Assembly: GCA_963730285.1 (NCBI GenBank)
Contig: CAVSQY010000007.1
Coordinates: 555,408 to 619,407, forward strand
Length of the DNA: 64,000 nt
Source: JARDZU01 sp963730285
GTDB lineage: Bacteria > Actinomycetota > Acidimicrobiia > Spongiisociales > ZC4RG35
Direction of reading: 5' to 3'
Each line of letters starts with the position of its first letter. Positions within the stretch are counted from its first letter, which is position 1. The notes under the pieces are model-generated. The model saw nothing but the letters and a program-made list of their open reading frames with translations, was not told the origin of the DNA and ran no database searches. Below, piece by piece: positions 7,785-17,113 of the stretch. The position numbers and the translations under genes were made by a program.

Positions 7785-9200
7785 ATGACCCGGCGGGTCG
7801 TAGGCCTCCTGATCGTTCTGGCCATCTCCTGGGGCGGTCTGGCTGTCGCCATTGCCACCGGGTTCACCCCGCGTCTTGGGCTGGACCTACAGGGTGGCAC
7901 GGCAGTGATCCTGACCGCGCCCGAGGGCACCGATCCGGATCTACTTCCGGTGGCCACCGAGATCATGTTGCGTCGGATCGAGGACATCGGCGACGTCCAA
8001 GAGCCCGACATCCAGATCTCGGGCAACAACACGGTGGTGGTACAGCTACCCGGCGTGTCGGATGAGCAACGTGCCATCGAGGCGGTGGGCCAGACCGGGC
8101 TTCTCTCCTTCCGGGCGGTCCTCGACTCCGCTCCCGGCTCGGTCGGCCCTCTGGCAGGCAGCGGAACCGAGAACATCGACGACACGACCGGTCTCACCAT
8201 CAAAGACGACCTCACCCAGGAGTCATGGCTGCTCCTGGAGGAGACCGGCCAGCCGACCGCAGTGTTGAATGTGGCTCCCTCAGACTTGACCGGGGAGTAC
8301 GTGACCGACGCCATACCCGTCTACAACCCGCAGTCTGCGCAATGGGCCGTCACGCTCGACCTGAACGGCGATGGAGCGACCAAGTTCGCCGATCTGACGG
8401 CTCAGGCCGCCTCGTACCCGGTCGGGGACCCCCGGAGGCAGATCGCCATCGTCCTCGACGGCGCCGTGATCACCGCTCCATCGGTGAACGCAAGCGTGTC
8501 GCCGGACACCGGGATAACCGGGGGCAGCGCCCAGATCACACTCGGCCAAGGCGAGGACTCCCAGCAGGAGGCGGCTGACCTCGCCGTCGTGCTGCGCTAC
8601 GGCTCCTTGCCCGTCGCGTTCGACATCTCGGCGGTGAGCAAGGTGTCGGGAACCCTGGGTGCGGATTCTCTTCGCGCCGGGATCGTGGCAGGTTTGATCG
8701 GCATCGCCCTGGTGACGATCGTGCTGCTGATCGTTTACCGGTCGCTTGGGCTGGTGGCGATTTTCGGACTCACTGTGTTCGGCTCGTTGCTCATCACCAT
8801 GTTCGGGCTGCTCGGCTCCTGGGTGGGATTGACTCTCACCCTCGCCGGCGTGACCGGGGTCATCGTCTCTGTCGGGATAACGGCGGACAGCTATATCGTC
8901 TACTTCGAGCGCATCAAAGAGCGATTGCGTGACGGATACTCCGTCGAGGAGGCTGCCTCCGGCGGCTTCAAGGCAGCTTTTCGCACCATCATCACGGCGG
9001 ACACCGTCAGCCTGCTCGGCGCCACGCTGCTCTGGGCGCTGGCGGTCGGAGCCGTCAAGGGCTTTGCCATCTCGCTGGGTATTGCCACCGTGCTCGACAT
9101 CTTCGTGGCCAGGGCGTTCACCCGCCGGGCCACTCAGATCATGGCCGTCACACCCCTCGGCCCAGGAGGATGGTTCTCGATCGAAGGAGCGGCCAAGTGA
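7785..9200 (+). CDS. secD: Protein translocase subunit SecD
   Basis: SecD works with SecF to pull exported proteins out of the SecYEG channel using the proton gradient. The 471-aa protein has an N-terminal helix, the D1 signature LGLDLQGGTAVIL, a long extracytoplasmic region, and five C-terminal helices including TGVIVSVGITADSYIVYFER with the membrane-embedded aspartate typical of RND proteins. It overlaps secF by four bases (GTGA). Confidence 0.95.
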   Translation: MTRRVVGLLIVLAISWGGLAVAIATGFTPRLGLDLQGGTAVILTAPEGTDPDLLPVATEIMLRRIEDIGDVQEPDIQISGNNTVVVQLPGVSDEQRAIEAVGQTGLLSFRAVLDSAPGSVGPLAGSGTENIDDTTGLTIKDDLTQESWLLLEETGQPTAVLNVAPSDLTGEYVTDAIPVYNPQSAQWAVTLDLNGDGATKFADLTAQAASYPVGDPRRQIAIVLDGAVITAPSVNASVSPDTGITGGSAQITLGQGEDSQQEAADLAVVLRYGSLPVAFDISAVSKVSGTLGADSLRAGIVAGLIGIALVTIVLLIVYRSLGLVAIFGLTVFGSLLITMFGLLGSWVGLTLTLAGVTGVIVSVGITADSYIVYFERIKERLRDGYSVEEAASGGFKAAFRTIITADTVSLLGATLLWALAVGAVKGFAISLGIATVLDIFVARAFTRRATQIMAVTPLGPGGWFSIEGAAK

Positions 9201-10155
9201 GTGTCTGGCATCGACTCAATCGCGGGGAGACCGAGATCGATTTCGTCGGGCACAGACGACGTTGGCTGATCTTCTCATCGGTTGCCCTGGTGCTGGCGAT
9301 TGCCAGTCTTGGAATTCGGCAGGTGAATCTCGGCATCGAGTTCGTGGGGGGCTGGCCATGCAAGCACCCAATCCGGCCGCGGCGGATGTGGCGGAGGTGA
9401 GATCGGTCCTGGCCGACATCGGTGTGGCGGACGCGACAGTCCAGTTGTTGAACGATGGAGCGTCGTTGAGGGTGACCACCAACGAACTCGACCAATCCGT
9501 TGAGAATCAGGCTGTCGATGCATTGTCGAAGGTGACAGGAAGCGATCGAGCGGAGATTTCGATCGAGGCCGTCGGCCCGTCGTTCGGGTCCCTGGTGGCC
9601 CGACGCGCTCTGCTTGCGCTGGCAGTGTTCATTGGCGCTGTGATCATTTTCATCAGCTGGCGGCTCGAGTTCAAGATGGCCATTGCCGGCATTGCCGCCC
9701 TCTTCCACGACTTGTTGCTCACTGTCGGCGTGTATTCGATCACAGGGTTTCTCGTCACTCCGGCCACGGTGGTGGCCGTCCTGACGATCCTCGGTTACTC
9801 CCTCTATGACACGGTGGTCGTGTTCGACAAGGTCGAGGAATTGGTCGAATCCGAGGACGGCATGACGTACTCCCAGATCGTCAACCTATCCATGAACGAA
9901 GTGCTGGCTCGCTCGCTCTATACATCCCTGACTTCATTGCTCCCGGTTGGGAGCATCCTCTTCGTCGGTTCGTTCATCCTCGGCGCCCCGACACTCCGAG
10001 AGTTCGCCCTTGCCCTCTTCGTCGGGATCGCTGCCGGGACCTACTCCTCAGTGTTCGTGGCTTCCCCGCTCCTGGCCGCATGGAAGGAGAAGGAGGACAT
10101 GTGGCAGGACCGCGCCGAACGCATCGCTCGGCGCGCCAAGGCGGGGCGAGCTTGA
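9197..10155 (+). CDS. secF: Protein translocase subunit SecF (frameshifted)
   Basis: SecF pairs with SecD. The GTG start at 9197 lies in the secD stop and the first part reads VSVWHRLNRGETEIDFVGHR through NLGIEFVGG. At the run of six G at 9346-9351 the frame is lost; a seventh G would join it to LAMQAPNPAAADVAEVRSVL and the rest of the protein, including the SecF-type membrane motif VLTILGYSLYDTVVVFDKV. The repaired product would have about 319 aa. Since secF is important for growth and the break is in a homopolymer, a sequence error is more likely than gene loss. Confidence 0.88.
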
Positions 10156-10163
10156 TCTCGCCG

Positions 10164-10169
10164 TAGACT
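10164..10169 (+). promoter_or_regulatory. Leaderless -10 hexamer TAGACT for apt
   Basis: TAGACT ends six bases before the GTG start of apt at 10176. No ribosome site lies between, which supports a leaderless transcript starting at the GTG. Confidence 0.45.
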
Positions 10170-10175
10170 CACCAG

Positions 10176-10694
10176 GTGGAAAATCTCACTGCACTGATCC
10201 GTGACATCCCGGACTTTCCGGAGCCAGGTGTTGTGTTCAAGGACATCACACCCGTGCTCGCCGATGCGAAGGCCTTCTCGGAGCTGATCGATGCCATGGC
10301 CAAGCCCTACCAGGATCGAGAGATCTCCAAGGTCGCCGGGATCGAGGCCCGAGGCTTCACTCTCGCCACACCGGTGGCAGGGCGGCTCGGCGCCGGGTTC
10401 GTGCCCGTGCGCAAGCCCGGAAAGCTCCCACACGCCACGGTGCGGGAGGACTACACGCTGGAGTACGGGAGCGACTCGCTAGAGATACACCAAGATGCCG
10501 CCAAGCCGGGGGAGCGTATCCTGCTGGTGGACGACGTCATCGCAACCGGGGGAACAGCGGCCGCGGCCATCCGGTTGTTACGTGGGATCGGCGCGGATGT
10601 GGTCGGTTTCTCCGTCTTCATCGAGTTGGGTTTCCTCAACGGCGCCAGGATGCTGGATGGTGTACCCCTACATGCCCTCGTCACCTACGACTGA
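10176..10694 (+). CDS. apt: Adenine phosphoribosyltransferase
   Basis: Apt salvages adenine to AMP with PRPP. The 172-aa protein has the family features: IPDFPEPGVVFKDITPVL near the N terminus, GIEARGFTLATPVA, RKPGKLPHATVREDY, and the PRPP-binding loop ERILLVDDVIATGGTA. The GTG at 10176 is chosen because the homology begins at once. The end overlaps the start of rel by 23 nt; secDF-apt-rel is a common actinobacterial order. Confidence 0.96.
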   Translation: MENLTALIRDIPDFPEPGVVFKDITPVLADAKAFSELIDAMAKPYQDREISKVAGIEARGFTLATPVAGRLGAGFVPVRKPGKLPHATVREDYTLEYGSDSLEIHQDAAKPGERILLVDDVIATGGTAAAAIRLLRGIGADVVGFSVFIELGFLNGARMLDGVPLHALVTYD

Positions 10695-12834
10695 ACACCG
10701 CCAGGCCGAGCTCCAAGATGTGCTGGGCGCTTTCAACGCGCACCATCCAGAAGGCGACATCGAACTCCTCACACGGGCGCATCACGTAGCTGAGGAGGCA
10801 CATCGGGGCCAGCTGAGGAAGACCGGCGACCCCTACATAACCCACCCCACTGCGGTGGCGCTGATGCTGGCCGAATACGGATTGGACGGGGAGACCATCG
10901 CAGCCGCTTTCCTCCATGACACCGTCGAGGACACCGACCTGACCCTCGACAAGATCTCCGAACAGTTCGGGCATGAGATCGCCCGTCTCATCGACGGAGT
11001 CACCAAGCTGGACCGGGTTCGCTACTCGAATCGGGAACAGGCCCAGGCGGCGACGATCCGCAAGATGGTGGTGGCGATGGCTCAGGATGTCCGGGTCCTG
11101 ATCATCAAGCTGTTCGACCGCCTTCACAACATCAGGACGGTCGACGCCCTCCGTGACGAGAAACAGGTACGTGTGGCTCGTGAAACCTTGGACGTGTATG
11201 CGCCTCTGGCACACCGGCTCGGTGTTCAGGAGATAAAGCACGAGTTCGAGGACCGCTGCTTCGCCATCCTCTTCCCCGGCCCCAACGCCGAGATTCAGGC
11301 CAAACTCGCGGAACGAGCACCGGAGCGAGAGGCCTTCATCGAGAAGATGATCGGCGAGGTGTCCGGGATCCTCTCTGACGCCGGGATCGAGGCCGACGTC
11401 ACAGGGCGCCCCAAGCACCAGTACTCGATCTATCGAAAGATGTTGGAGCAGAACCGGCCGTTCGAGGACATTCACGACCTTATCGGTATCCGCATCATCA
11501 CACCAACCATGAGGGACTGCTATGCCGCGTTGGGCCTCATCCACAGTCATTGGGTGCCTGTCGCCGGGCGATTCAAGGATTACATCGCCATGCCCAAGAT
11601 CAATCTCTATCAGTCGCTTCACACGACGGTGATCGGGCCTGACGGCAAACCATTGGAAGTTCAGATCCGAACTGAGGAAATGCACCAACGGGCCGAGGCC
11701 GGGATCGCCGCCCATTGGCGCTACAAGGACGGAGACGCGGCCCAGCTCCCCAGGATGGATTTCCTCTCATGGAGCTCCGACGAGGACCCCGAGGAGTTCT
11801 TGGCCAACCTGAAGCTCGACCTCTATCAGGACGAGGTGTTCGTGTTGACCCCGGGAGGCGATGTCAAGCCTCTACCTGCCGGCTCCACGGCCGTCGACTT
11901 CGCCTACTCGGTCCACACCGAGGTCGGACACAGATGCGTTGGGGCGAAGGTGAACGGCCGTCTGGTCCCATTGTCGACGCGGCTCCAGTCCGGAGACATC
12001 GTCGAGGTGCTCACCTCCAAGTCCATGGACGCTGCGCCGAGCCTCGATTGGCTCAGCTTCGTTCGCACCGGCAGAGCCAAGTCGAAGATCAAGCAGTGGT
12101 TCACCAAGGAACGGCGTGACCAGGCGTTGGTCGAGGGCAAGGAGGCGCTGGTCGCACTGTTCAAGAAGGACGCATCGGATCTCAACGCGGCAGAGCGAGA
12201 GAAGGTCCTGGCGTCGATCGCAGTCGAGCTGGGTCAGAGAGATCTCGAAGCGCTTCAGGTCGCCGTGGCCGAGGGAACTGTGTCGATGGACTCGATCTCG
12301 GCACGACTGGGTCGCATTTTCTCACCCGACGTCGGAGACGACCTGTTCCAACCGCGACGGCGCAAACCGCTGGACAACGCCCATGTGGTTGTCGAGGGCC
12401 AGGATGACATGTTGGTTCAGTTGGCTCGTTGCTGCTCGCCAGTTCCCGGCGACCCGATCATCGGGTATGTGACAGTGGGCCGGGGCGTCTCTGTCCATAG
12501 GTCTGATTGCACCAACGTGTCCTCGTTGTCGGACCGGCGAGAGCGAACAGTCGACGTGTCGTGGCCGAGCGAGCACGCTGGCGCCTTCGTGGTTTGGATT
12601 CAGGTCGAGGCCCTCGATCGCACCAGGCTATTGCGTGACGTCACCGCAGTCGTGAGCGACACCGGTGGCAATATCACCGCCTCGTCCACGCAAACGGGGA
12701 CCGATCGGGTGGCAATCCTCCGCTATGAGGTCGAGCTGTCCGACCCCGGTCAGCTGCCCAAGCTTCTCACCGATCTTCGGGGTGTGGACGGCGTGTTCGT
12801 GGCCTTCCGGCTGGCCAACGACCCGGCATCCTGA
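10672..12834 (+). CDS. rel: Bifunctional (p)ppGpp synthetase/hydrolase Rel
   Basis: Rel makes and degrades the alarmone (p)ppGpp in the stringent response. From the ATG at 10672 the protein has 720 aa. The order is: HD hydrolase domain with HDTVEDTD (H82, D83), synthetase domain with YSIYRKMLEQNRPFEDIHD and GRFKDYIAMPKINLYQSLHT, TGS domain starting at DEVFVLTPGGDVKPLPAGST, a zinc-finger-like region with ARCCSPVPGDPIIGYVT, and a C-terminal ACT domain. Both catalytic halves look intact. The frame runs upstream inside apt, but that part is not homologous. Confidence 0.95.
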   Translation: MPSSPTTEHRQAELQDVLGAFNAHHPEGDIELLTRAHHVAEEAHRGQLRKTGDPYITHPTAVALMLAEYGLDGETIAAAFLHDTVEDTDLTLDKISEQFGHEIARLIDGVTKLDRVRYSNREQAQAATIRKMVVAMAQDVRVLIIKLFDRLHNIRTVDALRDEKQVRVARETLDVYAPLAHRLGVQEIKHEFEDRCFAILFPGPNAEIQAKLAERAPEREAFIEKMIGEVSGILSDAGIEADVTGRPKHQYSIYRKMLEQNRPFEDIHDLIGIRIITPTMRDCYAALGLIHSHWVPVAGRFKDYIAMPKINLYQSLHTTVIGPDGKPLEVQIRTEEMHQRAEAGIAAHWRYKDGDAAQLPRMDFLSWSSDEDPEEFLANLKLDLYQDEVFVLTPGGDVKPLPAGSTAVDFAYSVHTEVGHRCVGAKVNGRLVPLSTRLQSGDIVEVLTSKSMDAAPSLDWLSFVRTGRAKSKIKQWFTKERRDQALVEGKEALVALFKKDASDLNAAEREKVLASIAVELGQRDLEALQVAVAEGTVSMDSISARLGRIFSPDVGDDLFQPRRRKPLDNAHVVVEGQDDMLVQLARCCSPVPGDPIIGYVTVGRGVSVHRSDCTNVSSLSDRRERTVDVSWPSEHAGAFVVWIQVEALDRTRLLRDVTAVVSDTGGNITASSTQTGTDRVAILRYEVELSDPGQLPKLLTDLRGVDGVFVAFRLANDPAS

Positions 12835-12837
12835 GCC

Positions 12838-13521
12838 GTGCTCATCATCCCGGTCCCTGCCTGGATCGCCTCGACCAACGCCTACATCTTGGCTGCCGGG
12901 CGCGGGGGCATGGCGGTTGTGATCGACGCCCCTCCGGAACCGGAGTTGATTGCTTCTGAGTTGGCCGACCACAACCTGACCCTCGGCGCCCTCCTCCTGA
13001 CCCACGGCCACATCGATCACACTGGGGGAGCGGGCACTCTCGCCAAGCACAGTGGCGCTCGGGTCTTCGTGCACCCTGACGACGACTTCCTGACCCTTCA
13101 CCCGAAGGAGCAACTTCGAGCGATGTTCGGAATGGCCCCGCCGGGGGATTTCGCCCTCCCAGAGAAGTTCGAGCATCTGATCGATGGGCAACGGCTCGAT
13201 GTGGCCGGGTTCAGCTTCGCGGTGCGACAGACTCCCGGCCACACCCCTGGTCACTGTTGCTTCTACCTAGGCAGCCACGGGATCCTGTTCTCCGGCGACC
13301 AGCTCTTTGCCGGGAGCGTCGGGCGAACCGACTTGCCGGGAGGCTCCTGGGATCAGCTGATGACCTCGATGCGGGAGCGGGTCATGGACCTCGACGACAC
13401 AGTCCGAGTCCTTCCCGGTCATGGGCCTGAGACAACGATTGGTCGGGAGCGGACGATGAACCCATTCCGGGCCGAATGGCAGCCAGATGCCCAAGGATCC
13501 CCACCCGACCGAAGCAGTTAA
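12838..13521 (+). CDS. Metallo-beta-lactamase-fold hydrolase, glyoxalase II-like
   Basis: The 227-aa protein has the metal-binding motif THGHIDHTGG (H56, H58, D60, H61), the third ligand in TPGHTPGHCCFYL, an aspartate in LFSGDQLFAGSVGRTDLPGG, and a final histidine in LPGHGPETTIGRE. This is the small hydroxyacylglutathione hydrolase-like branch, often found next to rel and hisS in actinobacteria. True substrates of this branch are mostly unknown. The GTG start at 12838 lies three bases after the rel stop. Confidence 0.9.
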   Translation: MLIIPVPAWIASTNAYILAAGRGGMAVVIDAPPEPELIASELADHNLTLGALLLTHGHIDHTGGAGTLAKHSGARVFVHPDDDFLTLHPKEQLRAMFGMAPPGDFALPEKFEHLIDGQRLDVAGFSFAVRQTPGHTPGHCCFYLGSHGILFSGDQLFAGSVGRTDLPGGSWDQLMTSMRERVMDLDDTVRVLPGHGPETTIGRERTMNPFRAEWQPDAQGSPPDRSS

Positions 13522-13524
13522 CCT
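13519..13524 (+). promoter_or_regulatory. Leaderless -10 hexamer TAACCT for hisS
   Basis: TAACCT overlaps the TAA stop of the hydrolase gene and ends 10 nt before the hisS ATG at 13535, with no ribosome site between. It helps fix that ATG over an upstream start at 13487. Confidence 0.45.
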
Positions 13525-13534
13525 CAAAGATTTC

Positions 13535-14746
13535 ATGAGCTTCCAACCACCAAAGGGCACCGATGACATCGTCGCGCCTGGGTCGCTCTACTGGAGCGAG
13601 GTTCTTCGCGCCTGGGACAGTTGGGCCGATATCTTCAGCTACCCATTGGTCCTGACCCCGGTTTTCGAGGCGACCGATCTGTTCGAGCGCGGTGTCGGCG
13701 AATCGACCGAGGTCGTCATCAAGCAGATGTACACCTTCACCGACCGAGGTGACCGCTCGATGACGCTCCGCCCCGAGGGGACCGCCGGCGTGGTGCGGGC
13801 ATTCCTGAATTCGGGCGCCCAGGGACCCTGGAAGGGCTCCTACTCGGGCCCCATGTTCCGCTATGAGCGCCCTCAGGCAGGCCGGAGGAGACAGTTCTGG
13901 CAAGTCGGGGTGGAATACCTCGACGTCGAGGGCCCGGCAGCCGATGCCGAAGTCATCGAGCTCGGATATCGCTTTCTGTCCTCCCTCGCCATCCCCGGCC
14001 TGCAAGTCCAGGTCAACTCCCTCGGTGACTCTGTTTGCCGACCGGGCTATCTCGAGGTCCTGCGCGAATATCTCGAAGAGCGTCGTCCACAGTTGTGCGA
14101 CGACTCCAGAGGGCTCATCGAGCGCAACCCACTGCGCGTGCTCGACTGCAAGACATGTCAACCGGTCCTCTCGGATGCGCCGGTCATGAGCGAGCACCTT
14201 TGCGAAGAGTGCCAGAGCCACTACGACACGGTGCGATCGACCCTCGCCGCATTGGAGGTTCCCATCGTCGAGAACGGCCGCCTAGTCCGTGGCCTCGACT
14301 ATTACACCCGCACCGCCTTCGAGTACGTGGCTTCCGACCTCGATGCCGCACAGAACGCCGTGGGCGGTGGTGGTCGGTATGACGGCCTGGCCGAGGCTAT
14401 CGGGGGTCGGCCCACTCCCGGCGTGGGCCTGGCCATGGGGGTGGATCGCATCGTTCTCGCCTCGACGATGTCCGAGCCCTCACCGATCGACGTCTATGTG
14501 ATCTCCGAGGCGGCACCCCAGGACGCGCTGCTCGTAGCTTCGAGTCTTCGCCGCGAAGGGCTCCGTGTCGATCTCGACTGCGAAGGGCGGTCGGTCAAGG
14601 CGCAATTCAGAATTGCGGGGAAGTCGGGCGCTCGTTCAGTGGTGGTCGTCAGCACATCGGACGAGGACTTGAGTGTCCGTGTCGATGATGTGAGGGCCGA
14701 GATGGCGACGACCGAGGTGGCGTCCTGGCTCAGGGAGAGGCTGTGA
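13535..14746 (+). CDS. hisS: Histidine--tRNA ligase
   Basis: HisS charges tRNA-His. From the ATG at 13535 it has 403 aa and begins MSFQPPKGTDDIVAPGS, the usual start of the family. Motif 2 is MFRYERPQAGRRRQFWQ, preceded by LRPEGTAGVVRAFL. The histidine-binding signatures are LVRGLDYYTRTAFEYV and GGGGRYDGLAEAIGG. The anticodon-binding domain follows from about residue 320. It overlaps aspS by four bases. Confidence 0.96.
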   Translation: MSFQPPKGTDDIVAPGSLYWSEVLRAWDSWADIFSYPLVLTPVFEATDLFERGVGESTEVVIKQMYTFTDRGDRSMTLRPEGTAGVVRAFLNSGAQGPWKGSYSGPMFRYERPQAGRRRQFWQVGVEYLDVEGPAADAEVIELGYRFLSSLAIPGLQVQVNSLGDSVCRPGYLEVLREYLEERRPQLCDDSRGLIERNPLRVLDCKTCQPVLSDAPVMSEHLCEECQSHYDTVRSTLAALEVPIVENGRLVRGLDYYTRTAFEYVASDLDAAQNAVGGGGRYDGLAEAIGGRPTPGVGLAMGVDRIVLASTMSEPSPIDVYVISEAAPQDALLVASSLRREGLRVDLDCEGRSVKAQFRIAGKSGARSVVVVSTSDEDLSVRVDDVRAEMATTEVASWLRERL

Positions 14747-16506
14747 TCAGAACACATCGGGCAGGAGAGTTGAGCAAGGGCCAGACCGGTCAGGAGGTCA
14801 CCGTTGCGGGCTGGGTCCAGCGCAGGAGAGACCACGGTGGCATCGCATTCATGGACATACGTGACGCATCAGGCCTTATCCAGGTGGTGGCCGACCCGTC
14901 GGAGCTCAGTGATGTCGAAGACCTGCGGATGGAGTTTTGTGTGTCTGTCCGGGGGGTCGTCAGACCCAGACCCGAAGGGACCGAGAACCTCGACCTGGCG
15001 ACCGGCGAGATCGAGATCGCCGCGGAGGAGATCACCGTCCTGTCCCGCGCCGAATCACTCCCCTTCATGATCGACGATCGGGTTGAGGTGGATGAGAAGG
15101 TGCGGCTCCGTCACCGCTACCTCGATCTGAGGCGGCCCCGCATGGCGGCCAACCTCCGTGCCCGATCGCGGGCTACGGCCGCGATCAGGAGAGTCCTCGA
15201 CCAGGGCGGCTTCCTCGAGATCGAGACCCCGACCCTGGTCAACAGCACCCCTGAGGGTGCTCGTGACATGCTGGTCCCCTCGCGGCTTCGGTCGGGCGAG
15301 TTCTACGCTTTGCCTCAGTCCCCCCAACTGTTCAAGCAGCTCCTGATGATCTCTGGTGTCGAGCGTTACTTCCAGATCGCCCGTTGCTATCGAGATGAGG
15401 ACTTCAGGGCGGACCGCCAACTGGAATTCACCCAGCTTGATCTCGAGGGGTCCTTTTGGGGTCGAGACGACGTCCTCGACACAATCGAGAAGGTGCTGGT
15501 GGCGGTGGTCAAAGAGCTGAGAGGCGTCGAGATCGTCGACCCCTTTCCCCGCCTCACCTGGCAGGAAGCGATGGACCGATTCGGCAGCGACAAGCCCGAC
15601 CTGCGGATTACGGCCGAGATCGTCGATCTGTCAGCTCACCTGGCCCGGTCGGACTTCGCCGTCTTCAGCAGCGCTGTAGAATCTGGCGGCACCGTTCGGG
15701 GCCTCAATGTGGGAAAGCAGGATTGGCCACGGAGCCGGGCCGACTCCGTCACCGAGCGAGCCAAGGAATTGGGCGGCAAGGGCCTGGTATGGATGGTCGT
15801 CGAGAGTGACGGCACGCTCCGCTCACCTGTGGCGAAGTTCCTGTCCGACGCCGAGAGCCGATCGATCGTCCAGGCCCTCGAGGCCGGTCCGGGAGATGTC
15901 CTGTTGTTGGCAGCAGATCGCTGGCGGGTCGTCGTCGATGTGCTCGGCGCGCTGCGCAGTGATCTGCTCAGGCCGAAGGGTCATGAGGAGTTGGCCTTCC
16001 TCTGGGTCGTCGACTTTCCATTGTTCGAAGAGGCCGAGGATGGATCCACCACGTTCTCCCATCATCCGTTCACCGCTCCACTCTCGTTGGAGGCGATGAG
16101 AGACAACCCGGTCGAGGCCATCTCGCAGGCGTACGACGCCGTTTTGAATGGAGTCGAGCTCGGATCGGGCTCGGTTCGTATCCATGACCCCGACGTGCAG
16201 AGCCAGGTCTTCGACATACTCGGGATCGACCCAGAGATAGCCGAAGGGCGGTTTGGCTGGTTTCTCGAGGCTCTTCGCTACGGCACGCCACCGCACGCCG
16301 GCTTTGCTTTTGGCATCGACCGTTTGGTCATGATTCTGCAGGGTGAGTCCTCCATCCGTGAGGTGATCCCGTTCCCGAAGACCCAGACCGGCCTCGACCC
16401 GATGACGGGAGCGCCGACCTGGGTGGACGACGCTCAGCTCGACGAGCTGGGAATTGCCTTGACCGACCAGGCCATTGCTCGCAAAGAGAATTCCGAGCAG
16501 TCCTGA
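14743..16506 (+). CDS. aspS: Aspartate--tRNA ligase
   Basis: AspS charges tRNA-Asp, and in many actinobacteria also tRNA-Asn. The 587-aa bacterial-type enzyme has an OB-fold anticodon domain (VAGWVQRRRDHGGIAFMDIR), class II motif 2 in FQIARCYRDEDFRADRQLEF, the bacterial GAD insertion in the middle, and motif 3 in PPHAGFAFGIDRLVMIL. The GTG start overlaps the hisS stop. Whether it also misacylates tRNA-Asn cannot be decided from this window. Confidence 0.96.
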   Translation: MIRTHRAGELSKGQTGQEVTVAGWVQRRRDHGGIAFMDIRDASGLIQVVADPSELSDVEDLRMEFCVSVRGVVRPRPEGTENLDLATGEIEIAAEEITVLSRAESLPFMIDDRVEVDEKVRLRHRYLDLRRPRMAANLRARSRATAAIRRVLDQGGFLEIETPTLVNSTPEGARDMLVPSRLRSGEFYALPQSPQLFKQLLMISGVERYFQIARCYRDEDFRADRQLEFTQLDLEGSFWGRDDVLDTIEKVLVAVVKELRGVEIVDPFPRLTWQEAMDRFGSDKPDLRITAEIVDLSAHLARSDFAVFSSAVESGGTVRGLNVGKQDWPRSRADSVTERAKELGGKGLVWMVVESDGTLRSPVAKFLSDAESRSIVQALEAGPGDVLLLAADRWRVVVDVLGALRSDLLRPKGHEELAFLWVVDFPLFEEAEDGSTTFSHHPFTAPLSLEAMRDNPVEAISQAYDAVLNGVELGSGSVRIHDPDVQSQVFDILGIDPEIAEGRFGWFLEALRYGTPPHAGFAFGIDRLVMILQGESSIREVIPFPKTQTGLDPMTGAPTWVDDAQLDELGIALTDQAIARKENSEQS

Positions 16507-16591
16507 GGTAGTCCCGGAGGCTCATGACCTTGGACTCTGGCGCTCCCGGGCGGATACAGGGATGATTGGCCATCGAGAAGGAGGCGTGGGC

Positions 16592-17071
16592 GTGACGCTC
16601 ACTGCGACGAAGACAATCCGTCGACTCCGGCCACCGACGGTGACCGCGACGATCGCATTTCTGTTGGCGCTCGGAGTTGGCGCCGTGGGTGGGGGCTGGG
16701 TCATGCTCTCCGGCATCGGAGGCGCGAGCATGCTCCCTGACGATTACCTGGACATGATCCCGGTGGTCAACAGTTGGGTGATCCCCGGCCTGATCCTGAT
16801 GATCGGCTTTGGGTTTGGCTCACTGGTGACTACTTACGGGCTGTGGCGTCGCCCGACCTGGGCGTGGCTCCGCCCGATTGAGCGAATGACCGGCCATCAG
16901 TGGCCCTGGATCGCCACGCTTCTCCTCGGCCTGGGTCAGGTGACCTGGATCACCATCGAGTTGCTTTCGATCCCGTTCTCGGCGCTCATGCCGACCTTCG
17001 GTCTGGTCGGCCTGATGCTCTTCGTACTCCCGATGACCGCTTCGGTTCGCCGCTACCTGAATGTCCGTTGA
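16592..17071 (+). CDS. Membrane protein with four predicted helices, unknown function
   Basis: I do not recognise this gene. The GTG at 16592 is preceded by a strong ribosome site, AAGGAGG at 16578-16584, seven bases away, giving 159 aa. Four hydrophobic segments are visible: TIAFLLALGVGAVGGGWVML, a second around VIPGLILMIGFGFGSLVTT, a third around WIATLLLGLGQVTWITIEL, and a fourth around FGLVGLMLFVLPMTASV. The termini are basic. It sits alone between aspS and rarA. Confidence 0.75.
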   Translation: MTLTATKTIRRLRPPTVTATIAFLLALGVGAVGGGWVMLSGIGGASMLPDDYLDMIPVVNSWVIPGLILMIGFGFGSLVTTYGLWRRPTWAWLRPIERMTGHQWPWIATLLLGLGQVTWITIELLSIPFSALMPTFGLVGLMLFVLPMTASVRRYLNVR

Positions 17072-17099
17072 CCGTGCCCGCCCCGGGCGAATCGCGGGG

Positions 17100-17105
17100 T
17101 ACCGT
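17100..17105 (+). promoter_or_regulatory. Leaderless -10 hexamer TACCGT for rarA
   Basis: TACCGT ends 8 nt before the rarA ATG at 17114, without a ribosome site between. Confidence 0.4.
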
Positions 17106-17113
17106 CCTGATCG

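Noticed and set aside
10681..11715. 344-codon minus-strand frame opposite rel
   Set aside because: It is a mirror frame of the conserved rel hydrolase and synthetase domains, with no recognisable domain of its own.
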